A program made the position numbers and the translations under genes. From JBDHWG01 sp046328505 (lineage in GTDB: Bacteria; Chloroflexota; Anaerolineae; Epilineales; JAHCIE01), in contig JAXLWL010000007.1 of assembly GCA_046328505.1 (NCBI GenBank), forward strand, positions 208,748 through 272,747: a stretch of DNA of 64,000 nucleotides. The letters are read 5' to 3'. The notes beneath the pieces are model-generated. The model did no database searches, was not told the DNA's origin, and saw only the letters and a program-made list of their open reading frames with translations. Position 1 is the first letter of the stretch. Each line of letters begins with the position of its first letter. This document shows positions 33,186 to 41,841 of the stretch, one piece after another.

Positions 33186-33917
33186 TTAGTCTGCGGCGCC
33201 GAGCCGTAAGTCCGGCAGCTCGATCCTGACCTTAAGGGGAACTCCAAATGCTGCGTCACGCATGGGGTCGCAGCCCAGGTAACGCAATTCATCCAGGCTC
33301 TCGGGTCCCTCATCCTCCCACGCAATCACGGACAGACGCGCTGCTCTCAAACGTAGTGCCATCTCATCACTAACAAAATGGTCAGCCGTGCTCCCGGCTC
33401 CGACATGCAGATGAATGTAGTCGGCATGGGCATCGGCGGCACCCAGCATCGTTGTCAGGCTCAGATGAGGGGCGAAGTAAGCCGCTCGTAGACCGGGGGC
33501 TGCCACCTTCACCTCGCGTATCAAGCGCAGGTTGGAGGAGCCGACGATGGCTCGATCTAGCAGGCGGTTCAGCCATAGCACCTCGAAGATTGGCCTCACG
33601 GCTGCCTCTCCCTTCAGCTCGAGGTACCATTCACCCGTCGATCCGATACAGTCGACCGTCTCCTGAAGTGTCGGGATAGGCTCGCGGCCCAGCACGCGCA
33701 ATGTCTTGAGCTGTGAGAGTGTCTTCTGGGTGATCGAGCCTCGGCCGTCTGTCAGGCGGCGCAGCTCCTGATCACGAAAGACGACCGGCACGTGGTCACT
33801 GGTCACATGGACATCGATGTGGATCATGTCGGCCCCGAGGGCCATAGCGTGCTGGAAGGCGGGTAAGGTGTTTTCCGGCGCGTACTGCACGACGCCACGA
33901 TGCGCGACCTTGAGCAT
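33186..33917 (-). CDS. Glycerophosphodiester phosphodiesterase-like protein, altered active site
   Basis: 243-residue GDPD-type barrel: VAHRGVVQYAPENTLPAF near 5-22, followed by ADMIHIDVHVTSDHVPVVFRD and WYLELKG. Compared with the family pattern (E-x-D ... H-D), the metal ligand Glu is His in IHIDV and the catalytic His is Arg in VVFRDQEL. The intact GDPD at 29593-30348 has the canonical residues, so this copy may have lost diesterase activity or use another chemistry. Start ATG at 33917 with GGAGG seven bases upstream. It lies at the downstream end of the sialic-acid region, 373 bp after the RraA-family gene. Confidence 0.8.
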   Translation of the reverse strand: MLKVAHRGVVQYAPENTLPAFQHAMALGADMIHIDVHVTSDHVPVVFRDQELRRLTDGRGSITQKTLSQLKTLRVLGREPIPTLQETVDCIGSTGEWYLELKGEAAVRPIFEVLWLNRLLDRAIVGSSNLRLIREVKVAAPGLRAAYFAPHLSLTTMLGAADAHADYIHLHVGAGSTADHFVSDEMALRLRAARLSVIAWEDEGPESLDELRYLGCDPMRDAAFGVPLKVRIELPDLRLGAAD

Positions 33918-34290
33918 GCGGGAACCTCCCAATGGCTAGCTGGATATCGGCGGGTTGAAAGTGGGAGCGGAGAGGCGGAGACTACCGGGCGGTGAGTGTC
34001 GAGGGGAACCCTGACCCGGCCAGTGGCGGGCAGAACATGGAGGGGCGGGCGGAAGGGAGTCTCTGGCAAGGGTTTGTGCCTCAAGTCCATTCTACCGACT
34101 GAAGTTTAAACCTCTATTAGCGCAGTGTTAATCCGTGTTGACATGCGAGGCGATATTAGCCTCCGGTGATGATACGGCAGCAAATACCAGATCCGACGGT
34201 TCCTCCTGGCACCCACTCCACCTCGATTCCTGAACCTGTCGACTACAGGGGCCTGTTGAAGTTCGAGCAAGAGCAACCGCCAGGGCCACG
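33918..34290. other. 373-bp intergenic region with weak hairpin
   Basis: No supportable gene. A stem AACCGCCAGGG / CCCTGACGGTT (34275-34285 with 34294-34304, one mismatch) overlaps the stop codon of the RraA-family gene and may end its transcript. The rest shows no clear promoter or repeat. Confidence 0.5.
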
Positions 34291-35046
34291 CTACCCTGAC
34301 GGTTGTCTCTTCATCCTGTTGGCGCGCCGGGAGACTTGCGCCTGGAGCCTGGCTACTCGCGCATCCTTCTCGGCGATTGCTTCCTTAAGAGACTGAATTG
34401 ATGGCCCCTCGAGTCTCATCGCCTCAAGAAGGATGTTCTCGGCGCCCACGAACTCGTCACCGATGTCGGCCAACTCCGCGGCGATGTCGTGGGGAATCGT
34501 AGTCACCCCGTTGCAGTCGCCGTGCAGCAGGTCATCCGGGTAGATGATTAGCCCGCCGACGTGGACAGGGACGTGTACCGCTACTGTGTGACAATAGCCG
34601 TGAGCGCAGACAGTGCCGTTCGTGAATACGGGAAACTCGATCGCACGCACCTGCTGCAGGTCACGTCCGGCGCCACTCGTGATCAGCCCTACGGCGCCAA
34701 AGGCTTTGTAGGTCGTGCACATCACCTCGCCGAATGTGGCGGCCACAGTCGGGTTGTCGAGGTCCTGGAAGACCACGATCGCCGGCCCGGAGAGTTCGCC
34801 AAAACGTTCGACCTGGGCAGCCAGTCCCTGATAGGCGTCGCCGGTGCGAGGCGGAGCGGCGGCCCGAAACGTGGCGGTCGCGGCGAATCCTACCATTGGC
34901 GGCATCTCCGGGAACGCGGCATTAATCCGCGCATCCATATATCCGCTGTGATAGGGCCGGACATCGAACAGTTCGATGAGGTTGCACACGGTCGGAGTAT
35001 CGAACGTGGTCAACTTCGCCAGCACTGCCTCATTGATTGGAGGCAT
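34291..35046 (-). CDS. RraA-family protein (HMG/oxaloacetate aldolase-like)
   Basis: 251 residues of the RraA/4-hydroxy-4-methyl-2-oxoglutarate aldolase family. The core has TPTVCNLIELFDVRP near 18, GAGRDLQQVRAIEFPVF near 130-146 with the conserved Gly/Arg-Asp, and IIYPDDLLHGDCNGVTTIP near 178-195. Such proteins are class II pyruvate aldolases/oxaloacetate decarboxylases or RNase E regulators; the aldolase role suits a pyruvate-releasing catabolic cluster. A C-terminal helical extension with coiled-coil potential (IAEKDARVARLQAQV) is present. The ATG at 35046 overlaps the sialidase stop by 17 bp. It is the last gene of the importer-lyase-sialidase run. Confidence 0.82.
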   Translation of the reverse strand: MPPINEAVLAKLTTFDTPTVCNLIELFDVRPYHSGYMDARINAAFPEMPPMVGFAATATFRAAAPPRTGDAYQGLAAQVERFGELSGPAIVVFQDLDNPTVAATFGEVMCTTYKAFGAVGLITSGAGRDLQQVRAIEFPVFTNGTVCAHGYCHTVAVHVPVHVGGLIIYPDDLLHGDCNGVTTIPHDIAAELADIGDEFVGAENILLEAMRLEGPSIQSLKEAIAEKDARVARLQAQVSRRANRMKRQPSG

Positions 35047-36208
35047 CGGTACTCTCCCTCTCGCTTGCTCCATCTTGGAAGTCGGATAGGTTCTTGAGTG
35101 AATCGCGCCCGTCGGTCAGCCAATCGAGATCGAAGTGCGCGATCGACATGTGCGAGTTGTCGAACATGTTGCCTTGAATGCCACCGCCTTCATAGAGACA
35201 ATAGATTGTCCCATCGGGGCCGACGGCGAGGTCGCTATACCCGGCAAAGTCAGGATCCAGGACTTTGGAGACCGGCCACGTGTTGCCTTCATCGTAGCTC
35301 AACCTGATGGTCAGGTTTCGCCGCAGCCAGTTGCCCATGCGGTAGCCGGGAGGCCGACCGGCCTCCCGGTTGTCCGGATTGGCGAATAGGATGCGGTTGC
35401 GGCTCTTCGGCGCCGAGCTCAGACGAACGGAGCTTGCGAAGCAGATAGGCTCGAAAAGCTCATCGTGGAACTGCGCCTCGGACCAGTTGGTGGCACCGTC
35501 GGGGCTAAACGAGATCAGGCGTCGGTTTGGGGCGGACTCGTTGCGGATGTTGAGCATGACCCGGCCGTCGCTCAGCTCAACCGCGACGCTCTCATTGGGA
35601 TTGCGCACGCTCTCTGAGTTACAGCTCACGAGTTCGCCTCTCCGCCAGGTCGCGCCGTGATCGTCACTATAGATCGTCGCGATGCACGACGGACGGTGGC
35701 CTAGTTGACCGGCGCCGAACTCCGTGCCTTCCCCGGTCGACAACCAGACGGGAACGACCAGCCGTCCACTCTTGAGCTGGATGCCATGACCGGGCCCCGG
35801 GCCTACCACGCGCCATGCGTAGTCTGAACGAAACTCCTCGATCGTGGCGGTGATATCCCTTGCCTCGCTCCAGCTCATTCCCTCGTCGTCGCTCCGAAGA
35901 TAGTAAACCCGGGCATAGTCCACCTGATGGAGGAAATGTATCGCGCCCGTCTCCCGATCCACGATCGGCACGGGATTGTCAACGGTGTGGTTGCCCTGCG
36001 TCGCAAAGACACGCTGCGGCTCCCACGTGACGCCACTATCTGGACTTCGGCGCATGACGACGTCGATGGGATCCCAGTCACCGCCCTTGCCGTGCCGCGC
36101 CGCGCAGAAGGCCAGAAGCGTTCCGCGGGTCGTAGCCACGAGGGCGGGGATGCGGTAGGTGTGGTAACCGTGGGTTCGCGCCTCAAACAACTGCGTCACC
36201 TCAAACAC
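35030..36208 (-). CDS. Sialidase/neuraminidase-family glycoside hydrolase
   Basis: 392-residue six-bladed propeller of the GH33 type. The YRIPAL motif lies near residue 17 and four Asp boxes are visible: SPDSGVTWEP, SDDEGMSWSE, SDDHGATWRR and SYDEGNTWPV. An arginine in the RIP motif and SESVRNPNESV near 195 fit the active site. No signal peptide is seen, so it may act on imported sialosides. Start GTG at 36208 behind AGAGGAGAGAGCT. It directly follows the N-acetylneuraminate lyase gene (22 bp gap) and overlaps the RraA-type gene. Exact glycosidic linkage is not predictable; a distantly related BNR hydrolase is the alternative. Confidence 0.85.
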   Translation of the reverse strand: MFEVTQLFEARTHGYHTYRIPALVATTRGTLLAFCAARHGKGGDWDPIDVVMRRSPDSGVTWEPQRVFATQGNHTVDNPVPIVDRETGAIHFLHQVDYARVYYLRSDDEGMSWSEARDITATIEEFRSDYAWRVVGPGPGHGIQLKSGRLVVPVWLSTGEGTEFGAGQLGHRPSCIATIYSDDHGATWRRGELVSCNSESVRNPNESVAVELSDGRVMLNIRNESAPNRRLISFSPDGATNWSEAQFHDELFEPICFASSVRLSSAPKSRNRILFANPDNREAGRPPGYRMGNWLRRNLTIRLSYDEGNTWPVSKVLDPDFAGYSDLAVGPDGTIYCLYEGGGIQGNMFDNSHMSIAHFDLDWLTDGRDSLKNLSDFQDGASERESTDASNQ

Positions 36209-36230
36209 AGCTCTCTCCTCTGTTCTCCGG

Positions 36231-37169
36231 TCAGGCCAGAAGCCTGTCAAGAATGCCTAGTTGCTCCATCTCACGTCGCAGAGACGTCGCCTCCTCGCTC
36301 GTCAAGCTCGCGAGGGGCAGCCGAAGCGGTCCACAATCAATGCCCAGCCAGGACATCAGCGTCTTCTGCGCAGCCACGCCGCGGTACTTGACGATGAGCT
36401 CAATCATCCTGCGCGCCTCGGCCTGGACGCGTCGAGCTCGGTCGAGATCGCCGGCTCTGAATGCAGCAACAACCTCGCGGAAGATCGGGGCAGCGAAGTT
36501 GTACGTGCTGCCCACAGCACCTCGAGCGCCCAGGCTCAGGGCGGCGAGCAAAATCTCATCGCGTCCAAAGAAGATGGCGTACTCTTCGCCGGCCAGTTCC
36601 AGGCAGCGGGCGTAGTCCATCAAGTCCTCGTGGGTAAACTTGAGCCCGGCGAAATTGGGGATGCGTGCGCGAGCAAGCTCGAAGAAATCCGCCATCGGCA
36701 AGTGAATGCCTGTCATCACGGGAATGTGATAGTAGTAGAACGGAAGGTCGGTCGCAGCTTCCGCAATACTCGAGCAGACATCGACCAGGGTCGACACATC
36801 ACGCGGGCGGAAGAACGATGGGGACACGGCGCCGACGCCGGCCGCCTTGATTCGCTGCGCGTGCGCCGCCAGGTCGCGCGCCTCGGCGAGGCTGTTGTGG
36901 CCGACATGGACGATGACCTGGAGGCTATCGCTCGCAACCTCACACCAGCGTGCGGCAACCTGCATGCGCTCGTCCGTCGTCAGGGAGACACCTTCGCCGG
37001 TGGTGCCACACACAAAAACCCCGTTGACCTCTTGTCGGACGAGCAGCTCGGCCTGTCGCTCGATAGCAGCAAGATTGAGACTGCCGTCGGCGTTGAAGGC
37101 GGTGAACGTCGCCGCGATGAGTGTGAATGACTGAGGCGACGATGAGCCGTTGGTCGAAAATGAACTCAT
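36231..37169 (-). CDS. nanA: N-acetylneuraminate lyase
   Basis: Class I (Schiff-base) aldolase that splits sialic acid into N-acetylmannosamine and pyruvate. 312 residues of the DHDPS superfamily: VFVCGTTGEGVSLT near 50, the tyrosine in PFYYYHIPVMTGIHLP near 140, Schiff-base lysine in FAGLKFTHEDLMDY near 174 and GARGAVGSTYNFAAPIF near 212. The YYYHIP--TG and GAVGSTYN segments are characteristic of N-acetylneuraminate lyases rather than dihydrodipicolinate synthase. Start ATG at 37169 with GGGAG upstream. It follows the ABC permease pair and precedes the sialidase-family gene. nanK, nanE and nag genes are not in the window. Confidence 0.85.
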   Translation of the reverse strand: MSSFSTNGSSSPQSFTLIAATFTAFNADGSLNLAAIERQAELLVRQEVNGVFVCGTTGEGVSLTTDERMQVAARWCEVASDSLQVIVHVGHNSLAEARDLAAHAQRIKAAGVGAVSPSFFRPRDVSTLVDVCSSIAEAATDLPFYYYHIPVMTGIHLPMADFFELARARIPNFAGLKFTHEDLMDYARCLELAGEEYAIFFGRDEILLAALSLGARGAVGSTYNFAAPIFREVVAAFRAGDLDRARRVQAEARRMIELIVKYRGVAAQKTLMSWLGIDCGPLRLPLASLTSEEATSLRREMEQLGILDRLLA

Positions 37170-37253
37170 TTCAGCTCCCTGTATTGCCGACAAAACGGAC
37201 CTGGATTAGGTACGGTGAACATCCGGTGTGAACTGTGAATCGCGGATTGAGAA

Positions 37254-38117
37254 TCATCCCTTAATCCCACCGATGAGGACGCCTTTCACGAAATACTTCT
37301 GGATGAAGGGGTACACGAGCAGAATCGGCACGGCGCTCACAATGGTCAGCGCCGCCTTAAGGGCTTCGGCGGGCGGACGGTAGTCTGCCATGGCCGGGTC
37401 GTTCAGGACGCCACTCAGGAGAACGTTGCGCAGTAGAAGTTGGACCGGCTGGCCTGTCGGCGAATCGATAAATATGGCGGCGTCGAACCACGCATTCCAG
37501 TGGAACACAGCGTAGAACAGGCCAATGGTCGTGAAGATTGGCATCGATAGCGGGATAACGATACGAGTCAGGACCGTGAACGGCGAGGCGCCGTCCATGA
37601 TGGCGGCTTCTTCCAACTCTTGCGGTATCGTCATGAAGAAGTTGCGCATGATGAGCAGCCAGAACGGGTTAACGAGGACGGGTAGAATCATGGACCAGAA
37701 TGAGTTGCGCAGCCCGAGGGCGTTGACCAGAATGTAGAGGGGAATGATCCCACCACTGAAGATAAGCGGGACGAAGATGAACACCGTCATGCAGCCGCGC
37801 CCCGGTAGAGTTCTTTTCGCTAGCGCGTAGGCCAGGGAGGCGGTGAAAGCCAGGTTGAGCGTCACACCGACGATGACGCGCAGCAACGTGTTGAGGTATG
37901 CCACGCCGATGATCGAGCTGCTAAAGATGGTGCGGTAGGCGGTCAGATCGGGCTGCTGAGGGATGAGAACGAAAGTCCCGCGCCGCACGACTTCAGCCTC
38001 GCTCACGAGTGAGTTTGAGACGACGAAGAGAATCGGCAAAATAAACACGAGCGTGAGAATAGCGAGTAATCCATAGTTGATGAACTCGAAGACGCGTTCG
38101 CCGCGCGACAGGTGCAT
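37254..38117 (-). CDS. Carbohydrate ABC transporter permease (MalG/LplC type)
   Basis: 287-residue inner-membrane permease with about six helices. The EAA loop LEEAAIMDGASPFTVLTRIV near 190 contacts the ATPase. Sequence type matches the LplC/YtcP group of CUT1 importers. It lies 13 bp after the partner permease and is followed by the sialate lyase gene, so it should import a sialylated or related sugar. No ATPase is encoded in the cluster; CUT1 systems often share a common MsmK/UgpC-like ATPase encoded elsewhere. Confidence 0.9.
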   Translation of the reverse strand: MHLSRGERVFEFINYGLLAILTLVFILPILFVVSNSLVSEAEVVRRGTFVLIPQQPDLTAYRTIFSSSIIGVAYLNTLLRVIVGVTLNLAFTASLAYALAKRTLPGRGCMTVFIFVPLIFSGGIIPLYILVNALGLRNSFWSMILPVLVNPFWLLIMRNFFMTIPQELEEAAIMDGASPFTVLTRIVIPLSMPIFTTIGLFYAVFHWNAWFDAAIFIDSPTGQPVQLLLRNVLLSGVLNDPAMADYRPPAEALKAALTIVSAVPILLVYPFIQKYFVKGVLIGGIKG

Positions 38118-38130
38118 AAGCTTGCTCTCC

Positions 38131-39117
38131 TTACCAGAGGCCTGGCTGGCCTAGCTTGCGCGCCAGTTGGTTCGCACCGAGGAGCAGCACCATGGCTATC
38201 CCCGACTTGAACAGGTTAACCGCCGCCGCGTACGAGTAATCGAGACTCAACAAACCCTGTCGATACACGTAGGTGTCGATGATGTCAGCCACACTATACA
38301 CCGCCGGCGAGTAGAGCAACAAGATTTGCTCGAAGCCGGCGTTCAGGAGATTGCCTACCGCGAAGAGGAACAGGATGACGATGACAAACGCGATGCTTGG
38401 CAGGGTGATGTATATGATCTGCTGAAAGCGATTGGCGCCGTCGATGGCGGCAGCTTCGTACAGCTCCTGCGGGACATTTGCCATCGCCGCGAGGTAGAGA
38501 ATCGTTCCCCACCCGACCGTCTGCCAGACGTGGCCGGCGACGAGTATCTGTCGGAAGTACTCGGGGTGAGTGAGAAAGCTGATCGGCTGCTGCCCCATCT
38601 CTCGAATGAGTCCATTGATCGGCCCCTGGCTCGTGGAGAACAGGTTGGTGATCAGGCCGGCGACCACGACGATGGACAAGAAGTGGGGCATGTACGAGAT
38701 GGTCTGCACGACGCGCTTGAAGGGCGTGTGCCGGACTTCGTTGATCAGCAGCGCCAGGACGAGCGAGGCGGGAAAGGCGAAGAGAAGCTTCAGACCGCTG
38801 ATAATGAGCGTATTGGAGAGCACATTCCAGAAGTAGATCGAGTTAAAGAAGCGCGTGAAGTTGGTGAATCCTACCCACTCACCATAGAGGATGTCGTGCA
38901 CTGCATCGTAGGGAGAGATGTCCTTAAAGGCGATCACGATGCCCATCATCGGCAGGTAGTGAAAGACTAAGAAGTAAAGCAAGCCAGGCAGCGCGAGAAG
39001 ATAATAGAACCCATACTTTCGAAATACGATACGGGTCCGCTGCAGTACGCCGCGTGAGACGCGCCGTGTCGCCGCACTTTGCTCTACGGAGGTGCGGATA
39101 GGCTGAGTATGGGCCAT
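38131..39117 (-). CDS. Carbohydrate ABC transporter permease (MalF/LplB type)
   Basis: 328-residue permease partner with a cytoplasmic N-terminus and about six helices, first at about 35-55. The EAA-type loop is ELYEAAAIDGANRFQQIIYI near 235. FKDISPYDAVHDILYGEWVG is typical of the LplB group. Gene order solute-binding protein, MalF-type, MalG-type is the standard CUT1 order. It is 69 bp downstream of the binding-protein gene and 13 bp before the other permease. Confidence 0.9.
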   Translation of the reverse strand: MAHTQPIRTSVEQSAATRRVSRGVLQRTRIVFRKYGFYYLLALPGLLYFLVFHYLPMMGIVIAFKDISPYDAVHDILYGEWVGFTNFTRFFNSIYFWNVLSNTLIISGLKLLFAFPASLVLALLINEVRHTPFKRVVQTISYMPHFLSIVVVAGLITNLFSTSQGPINGLIREMGQQPISFLTHPEYFRQILVAGHVWQTVGWGTILYLAAMANVPQELYEAAAIDGANRFQQIIYITLPSIAFVIVILFLFAVGNLLNAGFEQILLLYSPAVYSVADIIDTYVYRQGLLSLDYSYAAAVNLFKSGIAMVLLLGANQLARKLGQPGLW

Positions 39118-39185
39118 TCAGAACACTCCTGCCGTGGGGCCACAGGGCCGGGACGCACCGGCCCCGTGGCTCGTCATTGCCTTCC

Positions 39186-40835
39186 TTACTTGCCACCCGC
39201 TGCCTTGTACTGATCCGTGTACGCCTGACTCCATTGGTCGAGGCCGGCTTGCTTCATCTGATCGGCGAGCTTGTCCCACTCTCCCACTGGTCGGGTACCG
39301 GTGATGAACTTCGTCGATTCTTCTTCGATGAGCCGCTGGAAGTCGGCCAGCCCGGCGAAATCCTTGCGAACCTGGCGCTGATCGTACGACACGGCCGCGT
39401 CGGCTGGTAACTTAGCCTTGGAGACGTCGGCCTGGCAGCAGATAAGCCACTGGGCGTGCTGCGTGACCTTATTGTCAGGCGTCAGGACGGCGTACTTCGT
39501 CTCCATCGGCAGTCCGAGGGACCACGAGTACTCGCCGACGTAGCCTGTTTTGAGGTAGTCCGCGGTCTTGACGAGCTTCAGGTCGGCCGGCAGGCCCTTG
39601 AGCAAGTCGGGATTATTGACGAACTCCCAGTCCTTGCCCTGTATGCCGCGGTCGGCCGTGAGGTGATTCTCCGGCTTGGCGTACTCCCAGTTGAGGAACT
39701 TGATAACGGCCTCTGGGTTCGGTGTCTTCTTGTTGATGACTACGGCATTCGACGCCGAGGTCGCATCCGCCGTTTCGGCCTTCCCCTTCGGCCCGGTCAC
39801 AAACGTCGCTTCCATCTGAATGTCGGGGTTAGCCTGCTGCACGGCCGGGAGGCCAAGCGTGACGACCGAGTACCACGCGGCATTTGCGCCGACTTTCTGC
39901 GTCTTCAGCACTTCGCGGAGCTTGTTAAGGTCCGTTGTGCCTAGGGTATCGGGGTAGATATAGCCCTTGCTATACCAGTCGGCCATCTTCGCGACGAAAT
40001 CCTTGTAGCCGGGCTGCAGCTCGGGCGGCTTGAGTTTGCCGTCGGCCGGATCGACCCAGTTGGAGTAACCGTGATCCGTAAAGGCTCCCGCGAACGCCAT
40101 GCGCAGGCCGGTCAGGTTGGCAATCAGCGGGATGGCATTGGGGTCGGCGGCCTTCACGGCTTTGAAATAGGCCTCAAGTTCATCGATGGTCTTCGGGGCC
40201 GGCATGTTGAGCTTCTTGAGCAGATCGCTGCGAACCCAGACAGGATAGGGGGCAACGATGCCATTGCGGGGGATCGCCATGGTGCGTCCCTTGCTGTCCT
40301 TCATTCGCGCCCAAGCCTCGGCGGGCCAGGCCTTTAGAATATCCTGCCCGTACTTGTTGAGCAGGTCATCTAGCGGCAACGCTACTTCCTGGAAATCGGT
40401 CCAGGTGCCCTGGAAGACATCGACCCGATCGCCCGACGAGCTCAGCAACAGATTCAGCTTCTGTAGAGCATCTGCCGTCGCGCCCGGCGCTAGAATCGGC
40501 TGAACGTCAACTCCTACCTCTTTGGCGATGACGTCATGCACTTCCTTAAGGCGGGCCGGATCACTCCCTTCGGGGCGACCCCGGCCGAGCGAACCGTTGT
40601 TCACATAGACGAAAACTTGCGGAAGATTGCCGGCGGGCGCTGCCGCTTGGGGGGCTGCAGCGGGTGGCGCACTTGTTGGCGCTGCCGGTTGCTGTGCGGC
40701 TGCTTGTTGTGCGGCTGGCGCTGTGGCAGGGGCTGCTGCAGGTGCACTTGGCGCGGGCGCGCCTCCACAGGCCGTTAGCAGAAACAGGAGTCCAAAAATC
40801 ACGCTCAGACTAAGTAGCAGACTTCGGGCCTTCAT
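39186..40835 (-). CDS. Extracellular solute-binding lipoprotein of the CUT1-like importer
   Basis: 549 residues. Signal peptide with lipobox LLTAC and Cys at about 23, then an Ala/Pro/Gln-rich linker (about 24-75), then the type-2 binding domain to the end. Length of about 550 is typical of LplA-type oligosaccharide-binding proteins. It captures the sugar outside the membrane for the two downstream permeases. The FCD regulator gene lies upstream, 157 bp away. The family does not reveal the ligand, but the lyase and sialidases downstream point to sialic acid or a sialoside. Confidence 0.9.
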   Translation of the reverse strand: MKARSLLLSLSVIFGLLFLLTACGGAPAPSAPAAAPATAPAAQQAAAQQPAAPTSAPPAAAPQAAAPAGNLPQVFVYVNNGSLGRGRPEGSDPARLKEVHDVIAKEVGVDVQPILAPGATADALQKLNLLLSSSGDRVDVFQGTWTDFQEVALPLDDLLNKYGQDILKAWPAEAWARMKDSKGRTMAIPRNGIVAPYPVWVRSDLLKKLNMPAPKTIDELEAYFKAVKAADPNAIPLIANLTGLRMAFAGAFTDHGYSNWVDPADGKLKPPELQPGYKDFVAKMADWYSKGYIYPDTLGTTDLNKLREVLKTQKVGANAAWYSVVTLGLPAVQQANPDIQMEATFVTGPKGKAETADATSASNAVVINKKTPNPEAVIKFLNWEYAKPENHLTADRGIQGKDWEFVNNPDLLKGLPADLKLVKTADYLKTGYVGEYSWSLGLPMETKYAVLTPDNKVTQHAQWLICCQADVSKAKLPADAAVSYDQRQVRKDFAGLADFQRLIEEESTKFITGTRPVGEWDKLADQMKQAGLDQWSQAYTDQYKAAGGK

Positions 40836-40992
40836 GGTTCTTCCTCCGTTGGAATGAACTCGCCAATGTCCGGCTCACGACTGTCAGACTCACGAAAGGG
40901 GTTGAATGCTAGCCGCAGCGAGGGCTAGATAAATCACGCTATGCTATCTCTCCTTCTAGGGCGCCAATTGTCGGGCCTGGAGTTTGACCAGG

Positions 40993-41730
40993 TCACGTCG
41001 TATCGTCGCTCCCTGTTTCCTCGCGACGACGGCGAGCTTCGGCTATCCGCTCCGACAGGTCTGCGTAGTGTTGGTCGAGGGCAAGCCGGACCTTTGCCAC
41101 GTCTCGCACCTCAATCGCGTCCACGATCGCCGCGTGATTCTGGTAAGTCCGCATCGGATTGCGGTTCGTCAGGTCAGTGTGGGTGGCAGCTGTGTTGAAA
41201 GTCAGCCAGAACGTGTCGAGGAGCCTCATGAGGACGCTGTTATTGAGGTTGGCCCAGAGAGCCTGGTGAAACTCGCGATCTTCCTCGGGGAAAGACTCAC
41301 CTTGTTCAGCACGGTCGCGCATTCGGTCCACGATGCCGCGAAGTTGGCAGATCTGGTCGGCGGAGACGGCGGCAATGCCAACGTCGGCCATTCCTACTTC
41401 GAGCGCGCGGCGCACGGCGAGAAGGTCAGATAGCTCGTCCAGCTCGAACGCCACGGGGTAGGCAAGGCTATCGAGGATCGACTCTACCGAGAACTGACCC
41501 ACGAAGAGACCACTGCCGCGGCGCACTTCGACCAACCCGAGTGCCGCCAGCGCCCGGACTGCCTCGCGCACCGAGTTTCGGCCGATGCCAAGCTGGCGGA
41601 CCAACTCAGTCTCCGGCGGCAATGGGTCTCCAGGTCGCAGCCGATTGGCGACAACGTACTCTTTAATGATCGCCTGGGCGGATTGAGAAACGAGCGGTTG
41701 TTGGTCAACACGCCGAAGAGGTACAGCCAT
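40993..41730 (-). CDS. GntR-family (FCD) regulator of the sialic-acid region
   Basis: 245-residue FadR/FCD-type regulator. The HTH at about 15-75 has QLGIGRNSVREAVRALAALG and the wing VRRGSGLFVG; the FCD domain follows with conserved D/H residues in EEDREFHQALW and NHAAIVDAIE. FCD regulators of sialate operons (NanR type) sense Neu5Ac. Start ATG at 41730, AGGA about nine bases upstream; a GTG at 41748 is the alternative. A near-consensus promoter with a perfect 18-bp palindrome lies just upstream, so autoregulation is likely. It precedes the importer genes and probably controls them. Confidence 0.88.
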   Translation of the reverse strand: MAVPLRRVDQQPLVSQSAQAIIKEYVVANRLRPGDPLPPETELVRQLGIGRNSVREAVRALAALGLVEVRRGSGLFVGQFSVESILDSLAYPVAFELDELSDLLAVRRALEVGMADVGIAAVSADQICQLRGIVDRMRDRAEQGESFPEEDREFHQALWANLNNSVLMRLLDTFWLTFNTAATHTDLTNRNPMRTYQNHAAIVDAIEVRDVAKVRLALDQHYADLSERIAEARRRREETGSDDTT

Positions 41731-41780
41731 TGCGTTATTTCCTGTCACGCGACCGTTCCAGAGTTTGGAGCGTCGCCCGA

Positions 41781-41808
41781 ATTATATCCCATATGGGATA
41801 TGTGTCAA
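41781..41808 (-). promoter_or_regulatory. Consensus promoter enclosing a palindromic operator
   Basis: Minus-strand -35 TTGACA (41808-41803), 16-bp spacer, -10 TATAAT (41786-41781). The perfect palindrome ATATCCCATATGGGATAT (41784-41801) occupies the spacer and part of the -10, so a bound dimer would exclude RNA polymerase. The adjacent FCD regulator is the likely ligand. Confidence 0.8.
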
Positions 41809-41836
41809 GATGCCTGACGCCCAGCGTCAGGCATCT
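41808..41836 (-). terminator. 13-bp hairpin ending the upstream LLM transcript
   Basis: Perfect stem AGATGCCTGACGC / GCGTCAGGCATCT with a CCA loop, between the LLM-oxidoreductase stop (41842) and the regulator promoter. No T-tract follows on the minus strand, so efficiency is uncertain. Confidence 0.6.
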
Positions 41837-41841
41837 GAGAC

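Noticed and set aside
34166..34396. 76-codon plus-strand frame over the RraA-type gene end
   Set aside because: Overlaps the coding end of a recognised gene and has no features of its own.
39186..40835. Assigning the binding protein to a specific sugar
   Set aside because: The family does not reveal the ligand; only the context points to sialosides.
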